NCBI GenBank assembly: GCA_023380575.1 | Contig: JAMCRM010000374.1 | Span: 1-5,964 of the forward strand | Direction: 5' to 3' | DNA: 5,964 nt | Source: Acidobacteriota bacterium | Lineage (GTDB): Bacteria; Acidobacteriota; Terriglobia; Bryobacterales; Bryobacteraceae | In this document: positions 1 to 4,361 of the stretch, in pieces | How positions within the stretch are numbered: position 1 is the first letter of the stretch | How the letters are laid out: every line of letters begins with the position of its first letter | Notes under the pieces: model-generated | Told to the model about the DNA's origin: nothing | Database searches by the model: none | The model's input: only the letters and a program-made list of their open reading frames with translations | Made by a program: the position numbers and the translations under genes

Positions 1-249
1 AGAAGAAGAATGGATGTTACCCGCGGCGAAGATTCGGTTGCCCACGGACTCCACCGCGGAAAGCTCCAGGTAAACCGGGCAGGGCTCCTCCTCCGTACAA
101 TCGAGGCCGGCGGAATGCATGTCGTCGAGACTGCACTGATATTGCACCTGAATCGGTTTGCCTTTGTTTTCCAGCAGGGATTTGTTTGCGGGCGCCTGCC
201 CTCCCAACCCCGCGGCCGCGGCGAGGACCACAATCGATACCCTTTTCAC
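1..249 (-). CDS. N-terminus of a secreted protein, probably a BNR/YVTN beta-propeller-type protein (partial)
   Basis: The leftward frame gives 83 residues and continues past the left edge. It opens with a clear Sec signal peptide: basic start (residues 1-3, VKR), a hydrophobic Val/Ala/Gly core (4-17) and an APA cleavage site (19-21), so the mature protein is exported. The mature part has three cysteines (39, 51, 57), an acidic EEEPCPVYLEL stretch and the segment VGNRIFAAGNIHSSS. From memory this resembles N-termini of acidobacterial WD40/YVTN/BNR-repeat (Ycf48-like) proteins; no repeats lie inside the window, so the family is an inference. The start is ambiguous. GTG at 249 gives the classic signal peptide but has no Shine-Dalgarno. 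An in-frame GTG at 294 has AGGA six bases upstream and would add 15 residues. Confidence 0.7.
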   Translation of the reverse strand, partial: MKRVSIVVLAAAAGLGGQAPANKSLLENKGKPIQVQYQCSLDDMHSAGLDCTEEEPCPVYLELSAVESVGNRIFAAGNIHSSS

Positions 250-258
250 GCCCAAGGG

Positions 259-275
259 TTTAACATTCTTTAACA
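259..275 (-). repeat. Two TGTTAAA copies exactly 10 bases apart
   Basis: On the leftward strand TGTTAAA occurs twice, at 275-269 and 265-259, in an AT-rich patch just before the GTG at 249. A 10-base period puts both copies on the same face of the helix, as tandem regulator half-sites often are. If translation starts at 294 instead, this patch is coding and the repeat is probably chance. No convincing -35/-10 pair is visible between 250 and 346. Confidence 0.3.
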
Positions 276-346
276 ATGGAAACGGGAAACCCACGTAACT
301 TCCTACACCGGCCACGCGCCTACGTAATCAAATCCCCGTTACGACG

Positions 347-385
347 AGCGGGCGCACTCACCCTATCACCCAAACAGCGCCCGCT
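347..385 (-). terminator. Perfect 9-base inverted repeat downstream of the Rrf2 gene
   Basis: AGCGGGCGC (347-355) pairs perfectly with GCGCCCGCT (377-385) around a 21-base loop. It begins about 20 bases after the Rrf2 stop codon and lies before the next gene in the same direction. No T-run follows on the leftward strand, so as a terminator it would be of the T-less kind. On the rightward strand TTTAAAA follows immediately. The loop contains GGGTGA twice (separated by TA on the leftward strand), so a protein-binding site is also possible. Confidence 0.45.
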
Positions 386-404
386 TTAAAACCGCAAATC
401 AACA

Positions 405-830
405 TCAAATCTCCCAATTCGGCACGAATCTGGCGTTCTTTTCGGTCCAGGTGCGCTCCAATTCCGCGAAACTGGCGTGGTCGAGGAGCTCCGAAATAGC
501 CGTATCCACCCGGCCCCATAGCTCGGCGAAAGGGGAATCCGGATTGCGGCGTGCCCGCGATTTGGCATTCTGCGCGCCTTCGATGAAGCGCAGGACTTCC
601 CCTACGGTAATGCTCTCGGCGGGCCGCGCCAGCAGATATCCGCCCTCGACGCCGCGGCGGGATTCCACGAAGCCGCCTTGCTTGAGACTGGCCAGGATTA
701 ATTCCAGAAATTTCTGCGGGATTCTTTGGCGCCGGGCAATATCGGAGATTTTGACGGGCTCTCCGGTCTGGTGCGAGGTCAAATCGAACAACGCCTCCAG
801 AGCGTACTCACCTTTAACAGAGATGTTCAT
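405..830 (-). CDS. Rrf2-family transcriptional regulator lacking Fe-S cysteines
   Basis: A 141-residue protein of normal Rrf2 length. Residues 1-84 form the Rrf2 winged helix-turn-helix: the opening MNISVKGEYALEALFDL, helix 28-36, recognition helix about 39-51 (IPQKFLELILASLKQ) and wing 57-68 (SRRGVEGGYLLA). E43 and R59 occupy the positions that in IscR take part in DNA recognition. After the dimerisation helix comes NAKSRARRNPDSPFAELW, where IscR and NsrR carry three cluster-ligating cysteines; here there are none, and the protein has no cysteine at all. It may therefore sense a ligand or partner protein, as CymR does, rather than an Fe-S cluster. ATG at 830 matches the family N-terminus. 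An in-frame TTG at 863 would lie upstream of the predicted transcription start and is unlikely. The gene has its own promoter (868-896). Its target genes are not evident from the window. Confidence 0.9.
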   Translation of the reverse strand: MNISVKGEYALEALFDLTSHQTGEPVKISDIARRQRIPQKFLELILASLKQGGFVESRRGVEGGYLLARPAESITVGEVLRFIEGAQNAKSRARRNPDSPFAELWGRVDTAISELLDHASFAELERTWTEKNARFVPNWEI

Positions 831-852
831 GGGCTTTCGGACAAGGCAATCT

Positions 853-907
853 CCCCTGCCCAACTAGAGATTAGGGAAAAACAGTTACAGAGTCAACACG
901 GCAGGGG
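853..907. repeat. 8-base inverted arms bracketing the Rrf2 promoter
   Basis: CCCCTGCC (853-860) and GGCAGGGG (900-907) are perfect reverse complements. They flank the -10 and -35 boxes almost symmetrically, with the dyad centre at about 880 inside the promoter spacer. The arms are 47 bases apart centre to centre, and a separated dyad of this kind could be an operator for a dimer pair or loop. It could also be a GC-rich RNA stem on transcripts reading through from the ligase gene. The pairing is seen directly; the function is inferred. Confidence 0.4.
868..896 (-). promoter_or_regulatory. Sigma70-like promoter of the Rrf2 gene
   Basis: On the leftward strand TTGACT (896-891) and TAATCT (873-868) are separated by exactly 17 bases. 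The -35 matches consensus at 5 of 6 positions and the -10 at 3 of 6. Transcription should start near 861, giving a leader of about 30 bases. The element lies in the 85-base gap after the ligase gene, so the regulator need not depend on read-through from that operon. Confidence 0.6.
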
Positions 908-915
908 TGGAGAAA

Positions 916-2313
916 TCACACTTCCGCCGCATCGGCGGCAATCCTCGAGACAGCGGCCTGAAACTTTCCGTTGGCGGCGCGGGGAATCCGGGCGACCTCT
1001 TCGAACGCCACCTCCACGTCGCCCATTCGCTCCCGCACGCGGTCGCACAGCGTGCGCCGTGTGGCGGGCGTGAAACCCGCCGCGGGGACGTAGCGGATGC
1101 GAAATAAAGTAAAGCTTTCCTGGATGATCTGGGCCTCGGCGAGGGGCATGTCGGTTTCAAAAATCATCTCCACCGCGGCGGGTGTGATGCGGCTGCCGTC
1201 CGCCCGGCGGAAGATGTCGCTGGTGCGCCCCTCCACAGCGAGCAGTACCGGCAGCGACCGGCCGCAGGGACACTCGCTCCCCCGCTCCGCCAGGGTAACG
1301 ATGTCTCCGACGCGGTAGCGCACCAGGGGCATGGCGCGATTCAGGAATGCGGTAGAGAGGAGATGCCCGGCGGGTCCGCCGTCCCCGGCCGGCACGGCTT
1401 CATACCACCCCGCTTCCGGCCAGAGGTGCAAACGCCCATGCTCGCACTCGCTGGCGGCCGCGGCCATCTCCGCCATGCCGTAGGTTTCCCTGACCGGACA
1501 CCCGAAAGCCGTGCCGATGCGCCGCCGCTGGCCGTCCCCCAGCGGCTCCGAACTGGAAATGGCCGCCCGGATATGGATGTCCTTGCGGCCCGTGCGGATG
1601 ACTTCGCGCGCCAACGCTTCCAGGGCCGAACTGTGCCCCCAAAGGTAGGCCACCCGATAGCGCACAATGGCGTCCAGGTAGTAGCCCAAGGCCTCCGGCG
1701 AGAGGTGATAGGCCGACATGTACAGTTGCCGCAGGGCGATGTTCCACACCCAGTAAGGCGGCTTGTGCTGATCCACCGGCGTCACCAGTTGCCCCCCGAT
1801 GAGGGCCCAGCGCTGGCGCCGCGAAAGTCCGTACCAGTGACGCCAGCGCGCCTCGGCCAGCGCATACCAGGCGCGCACGGCGTCTGGTGAGAACCACAGG
1901 TGCACGGGCTGGCCGGTAGTGCCGCTGGTGGTTTCGTGCACAAGATTGCGCTCGTGGAAATCGTCGGCCACGAAGGCACGCGCATGCCGGCGCAATTCTT
2001 CCTTCTCCAGGATCGGCCAGTTCTCGAGGCACTCCACCGGCGAGCGGTCGCCGGCCCGGCGGCGCGCCGCCCAGTGTTCACGGTAATAAGGAACGCGCTC
2101 GGCGGCGCGGTGCAGCACCCGCGCCAGTTGCTCCTTCTGCCAGGCGTGCCAGGCCGCGCCGCTCCAGCACTCGCGCGCCAGCGCTTCTTTCACCAGTCGG
2201 GCGGTATCCCGCCCGTAACGCGAGTGCCGCAACTGATAACCGTGGATACTGGCGAGCAGGGTCCGCCCCAATGGCGGCATGGTATGGTACACGCGCACCA
2301 GGCTGTCGTTCAT
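916..2313 (-). CDS. PaaK/CapK-family adenylate-forming ligase
   Basis: A 465-residue member of the phenylacetate-CoA ligase-like (PaaK/CapK, F390-synthetase-like) branch of ANL enzymes, which activate a carboxylate as an acyl-adenylate. Visible motifs in order are the P-loop TTSGTTGQP (128-136), the acid-bearing YGMAE (278-282), YRVGD (333-337), the hinge EGRTSDIFRR (361-370) and the C-terminal lysine motif IPRAANGKF (443-451, K450). CEH (290-292) and CPCGR (348-352) are a Cys/His set common in this branch, probably a metal site. Length is near PaaK's. No signal peptide or membrane segment is seen, so it is cytosolic. ATG at 2313 overlaps the ATP-grasp stop as ATGA, indicating translational coupling. 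The substrate, and whether CoA, an amine or a sugar accepts the acyl group, cannot be read from the sequence. Confidence 0.88.
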   Translation of the reverse strand: MNDSLVRVYHTMPPLGRTLLASIHGYQLRHSRYGRDTARLVKEALARECWSGAAWHAWQKEQLARVLHRAAERVPYYREHWAARRRAGDRSPVECLENWPILEKEELRRHARAFVADDFHERNLVHETTSGTTGQPVHLWFSPDAVRAWYALAEARWRHWYGLSRRQRWALIGGQLVTPVDQHKPPYWVWNIALRQLYMSAYHLSPEALGYYLDAIVRYRVAYLWGHSSALEALAREVIRTGRKDIHIRAAISSSEPLGDGQRRRIGTAFGCPVRETYGMAEMAAAASECEHGRLHLWPEAGWYEAVPAGDGGPAGHLLSTAFLNRAMPLVRYRVGDIVTLAERGSECPCGRSLPVLLAVEGRTSDIFRRADGSRITPAAVEMIFETDMPLAEAQIIQESFTLFRIRYVPAAGFTPATRRTLCDRVRERMGDVEVAFEEVARIPRAANGKFQAAVSRIAADAAEV

Positions 2314-3524
2314 GCGCGCCCCTGCCTGGCGCTCGTCAGCAGGCTGAAGAGCAGGTAAAAGAACGGAAACGGGCTGCTCATATAGACTTCCTCGGAATGC
2401 CGGATGCGCGCCATCGCCCGCAACAGGTCTCCGCACAGGGACGGCAGCGGGGGACCGTTGGGCTTGCGGCGCAGGATTCGCCCCACATGGCCGGAAAGCG
2501 ACAGGCTGAGCACTCCTTCCGGGCACGCGGGCAATTCGCGTTGTTCGCCGCGCGTGAGCGCGATCAATTCGAAAGGAAAGGAAATTCCCGCCGCCAGAGG
2601 GGCATGCAGGGACGTGCCGAAACGCGGATTGAAATCGATCAGGTAGTGCTCTCCGGTCTCCCGGTGCCGGATGAAGTCCAGGGTACAGAAACCGTGGTAC
2701 CCGGCCACCTCCAGCAAGCGCGCTACCGGGGCGTCCAGCTCCGGCGCGCGGACGGAGCGGCGCATAACCGAATAACCGCCGATGGCCGGAGAAGTCTTGA
2801 GCGCCTCGAAGCAGAAGCCGGCCGCCGGCCCCCCCTGCCAGCGAATCCCGCTCCACACGATCATGGGTCCCGGAATGTACTCCTGCACCAGCCGGCAACC
2901 CTGGCCGGGAGACCCGGCGAGGATGCGTGCCAATTCCGAAGCATCCCGCGCCACCGTGCACCCCTTGCCGCCGTAACTGCCCGTCGGCTTCACGATGACG
3001 GGAAAACGAAGCCCCGCGGCGGCTTCCGCGTCCTGGCACCCGGCGGGCAACACTACGCTTTGGGGGGTTTCTATGCCGGCGCGTTCCGCAAACAGGTTCA
3101 ATGCCGCCTTATCGTTCACACGCTCCAGCACGTCCCCTCCCGGAAAAGGATAGCGCGCCTCGCGGCAGAGCACGCCGGCATACGGCGCGAGTTGAAACAC
3201 CTCCCGGCAGGAAGGCAGGAAAATGTCGAGGCGCCGCTCCCGGCACAAACGGCACACCTCAGCCACGTAGGCGGCGGTGTCGGCCAACGCCGGACCCAGG
3301 TGAAAACGGGCGACGTAGCGGGAAAAGCGGCAGGGCGAAAGCCCGGTCGCCCCGATCGCCTCTACGTGAACTCCCCGCCGATATAGGTCTGCCGCAATGA
3401 TATAGGCCAATTGCTGGTTGGCCGTGCCGAGGAGGACGCGCGGGGGGTTATGGTGTGGTTCGGGTATGTTCCTGAATCCTCCGCATACAAGCCTATGAAC
3501 AGCAACCCTCCCTTGGCAACCCAC
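2310..3524 (-). CDS. ATP-grasp domain protein (carboxylate-amine/thiol ligase type)
   Basis: Up to 404 residues. An N-terminal Rossmann-like half begins at RVLLGTANQQLAYIIAADL (29-47); a conserved DK pair is at 138-139. The ATP-grasp core has VIVKPTGSYGGKG (176-188; K179 and the Gly-rich loop bind ATP), VQEYIPG (213-219), D283 and LIDFNPRFG (295-303), where D297 and N299 are the usual Mg-binding residues. Such enzymes join a carboxylate to an amine or thiol through an acyl-phosphate. FEALKTSPAIGGYS (239-252) resembles the substrate-loop region of ATP-grasp proteins from polysaccharide and peptide clusters. The C-terminus (381-398) is strongly aromatic and hydrophobic. The only standard in-frame start before the domain is GTG at 3524, four codons after a stop, with a weak Shine-Dalgarno, giving 28 residues ahead of the domain. 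A strong GGAGGA lies nine bases before ATA at 3467, an alternative start. It is first gene of a two-gene operon with the ligase. Confidence 0.87.
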   Translation of the reverse strand: MGCQGRVAVHRLVCGGFRNIPEPHHNPPRVLLGTANQQLAYIIAADLYRRGVHVEAIGATGLSPCRFSRYVARFHLGPALADTAAYVAEVCRLCRERRLDIFLPSCREVFQLAPYAGVLCREARYPFPGGDVLERVNDKAALNLFAERAGIETPQSVVLPAGCQDAEAAAGLRFPVIVKPTGSYGGKGCTVARDASELARILAGSPGQGCRLVQEYIPGPMIVWSGIRWQGGPAAGFCFEALKTSPAIGGYSVMRRSVRAPELDAPVARLLEVAGYHGFCTLDFIRHRETGEHYLIDFNPRFGTSLHAPLAAGISFPFELIALTRGEQRELPACPEGVLSLSLSGHVGRILRRKPNGPPLPSLCGDLLRAMARIRHSEEVYMSSPFPFFYLLFSLLTSARQGRA

Positions 3525-3573
3525 GCTGGTGCTTCAGAAGACATACTTTGACTGCGCGCTTTCGCCCACCCCG

Positions 3574-3590
3574 TTGCCGCCCTGCGGCAA
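3574..3590. repeat. Short perfect hairpin in the ATP-grasp/ferredoxin divergent region
   Basis: TTGCCGC (3574-3580) and GCGGCAA (3584-3590) pair perfectly around a 3-base CCT centre. It lies between two divergent genes, 50 bases upstream of the GTG at 3524, where an operator would be expected. The neighbouring CCTGCAGG (3596-3603) is also palindromic. I see no strong -35/-10 pair for either gene in 3525-3693; an AT-rich patch at 3632-3652 is the likeliest place for the ferredoxin promoter. Confidence 0.35.
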
Positions 3591-3693
3591 AAGCCCCTGC
3601 AGGCCAGGGCTCAAACCACCACGGATTCGGCTAATTTGTTGAATTTACTAACACTGAGCGCCTCGGCACGGGAATTGCAGCCTGAAAGGTGCT

Positions 3694-3945
3694 ATGGCAT
3701 ACGTAATCACCGATACCTGCACCAAAGATGCGCTTTGCGTCGATGCTTGCCCGGTCGACTGCATCCACCCCAAGAAGGACGAGCCGGGCTTCGACGAGGC
3801 CGCCCAGCTTTTCGTCAACCCCGCCGACTGCATCGACTGCGGCGCATGCGTCCCGGTCTGCCCGACCAACTCGATCTTCCCCGTCGACGATCTGCCGGCC
3901 GACCTGTCTGGCTTCACCGAGAAGAACGCGGCTCACTACGCGTAA
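3694..3945 (+). CDS. Ferredoxin with one standard and one Asp-substituted Fe-S cluster motif
   Basis: An 83-residue low-potential electron carrier of the dicluster bacterial ferredoxin type, cytosolic. The second motif is complete: C46-x2-C49-x2-C52-x3-C56-P. The first keeps the same spacing but has Asp in place of the second cysteine: C9-x2-D12-x2-C15-x3-C19-P. By the usual crossed pairing, C46, C49, C52 and C19 hold a [4Fe-4S] cluster, while C9, C15, C56 and perhaps D12 hold a [3Fe-4S] or Asp-ligated [4Fe-4S] cluster, as in Desulfovibrio africanus ferredoxin III and Pyrococcus ferredoxin. C23 is an extra, probably free cysteine, as in 7Fe ferredoxins. A short loop (27-40) separates the motifs and an acidic tail (63-83) follows. 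ATG has GAAAGG upstream (3684-3689). It stands alone, divergent from the ATP-grasp gene, with no redox partner enzyme in the window. Confidence 0.93.
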   Translation: MAYVITDTCTKDALCVDACPVDCIHPKKDEPGFDEAAQLFVNPADCIDCGACVPVCPTNSIFPVDDLPADLSGFTEKNAAHYA

Positions 3946-3946
3946 A

Positions 3947-3993
3947 CCGGATTCGTCCGGACTGCGAACGGGTGGGGCGAGGTTCGCTCGCCC
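3947..3993. terminator. Two tandem hairpins between convergent genes (candidate bidirectional terminator)
   Basis: Just after the ferredoxin stop, CCGGA-TTCG-TCCGG (3947-3960) forms a 5-base stem with a TTCG loop. A second, stronger stem, GGGCGAG (3975-3981) with CTCGCCC (3987-3993), encloses GTTCG and abuts the stop codon of the leftward gene at 3994. Neither is followed by a long T-run, as is often the case in GC-rich genomes. Filling the whole 48-base convergent gap, they plausibly end transcription from both sides. Confidence 0.55.
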
Positions 3994-4218
3994 TTACACC
4001 TGGAACATCCTGCGTGGTTCCCCCGCTCCCGACCCCTGCCCCATTCTCTTGAAGTGCCGCGCGCACATATAGGCATCCTTGCCGTTAATCGTTTTCCCGT
4101 AGTATTCCGACCGATCCAGGCAGAACTCGCAGATCGGTAATTTGTTCACTGCCATGAGGGGCTTTGCGGGCCGATTTTCGCGCGGCGCGCCGGCAGAAGA
4201 TTTTTCGAATAGAGACAT
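3994..4218 (-). CDS. Small CxxC...CxxH putative zinc-binding protein
   Basis: A 74-residue protein. The recognisable part is C30-x2-C33, an 18-residue linker with ...GKTINGKDAYM, then C52-x2-H55 and a Gly-rich GQGSGAGEPRR tail. The four Cys/His residues would bind one zinc in a treble-clef or ribbon-like fold. Small bacterial and phage proteins with a YMCxxHF core and Gly-rich tail look similar, but I know no function for them. The first 25 residues look disordered. ATG at 4218 is chosen because a good promoter (4241-4269) and AGGA (4233-4230) sit just upstream; ATG at 4155 would give a 53-residue form keeping the whole motif. It converges on the ferredoxin and diverges from the glycoside hydrolase. 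Confidence 0.72.
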   Translation of the reverse strand: MSLFEKSSAGAPRENRPAKPLMAVNKLPICEFCLDRSEYYGKTINGKDAYMCARHFKRMGQGSGAGEPRRMFQV

Positions 4219-4240
4219 GAGCGCGGCTATCCTTTTGCCC

Positions 4241-4269
4241 TTTTTACGCCAGCGTGCCGGCACAATCAA
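4241..4269 (-). promoter_or_regulatory. Sigma70-like promoter of the small zinc-type protein, with palindrome in its spacer
   Basis: On the leftward strand TTGATT (4269-4264) and TAAAAA (4246-4241) are 17 bases apart, each matching consensus at 4 of 6 positions. Transcription should begin about 15-20 bases before ATG 4218, with AAGGA in the leader. The spacer holds GTGCCGGCAC (4254-4263), a perfect 10-base palindrome touching the -35 box. A protein bound there would block RNA polymerase, so it is a natural repressor site. Confidence 0.6.
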
Positions 4270-4288
4270 GGCGACAGCGCGCCGAATT

Positions 4289-4305
4289 CGTACCGTAGGT
4301 ACGGT
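4289..4305. promoter_or_regulatory. Nested dyad, candidate operator between divergent genes
   Basis: Two overlapping perfect dyads share this stretch: CGTACC-GTA-GGTACG (4289-4303) and ACCGTA-GG-TACGGT (4292-4305). It lies about 20 bases upstream of the leftward -35 box and about 57 bases upstream of the glycoside hydrolase GTG, so one bound regulator could affect both genes. No clear rightward promoter is visible in 4219-4361. Confidence 0.45.
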
Positions 4306-4361
4306 TAGTACTGGTCGCCCCGACACACTGGAAAGGTGGATGCTCCCAGGGCGGTTGCAAC

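Noticed and set aside
291..327. Two TTACGTRGG-like copies upstream of the secreted-protein gene
   Set aside because: Imperfect copies at irregular spacing with no linked promoter boxes; likely chance.
321..330. TACGTAATCA shared with the start of the ferredoxin gene (about 3699)
   Set aside because: One copy encodes conserved ferredoxin residues, so the match is coincidental.
2314..3039. The ligase reading frame stays open far upstream of its ATG, suggesting a 707-residue protein
   Set aside because: Residues read there are Arg/Gly/Pro-rich shadow sequence of the ATP-grasp gene in another frame; the ATGA junction and family N-terminus place the ligase start at 2313.
2271..3386. Long rightward open frame (371 codons) opposite the ATP-grasp gene
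   Set aside because: It is low-complexity Arg/Gly/Gln-rich with no recognisable motif, as expected from GC-rich antisense of a real gene.
3362..3544. ATG at 3544 as the true ATP-grasp start followed by a frameshift
   Set aside because: The residues read from 3544 show no family similarity, so there is no sign of a broken N-terminus; an intact frame from GTG 3524 or ATA 3467 explains the domain.
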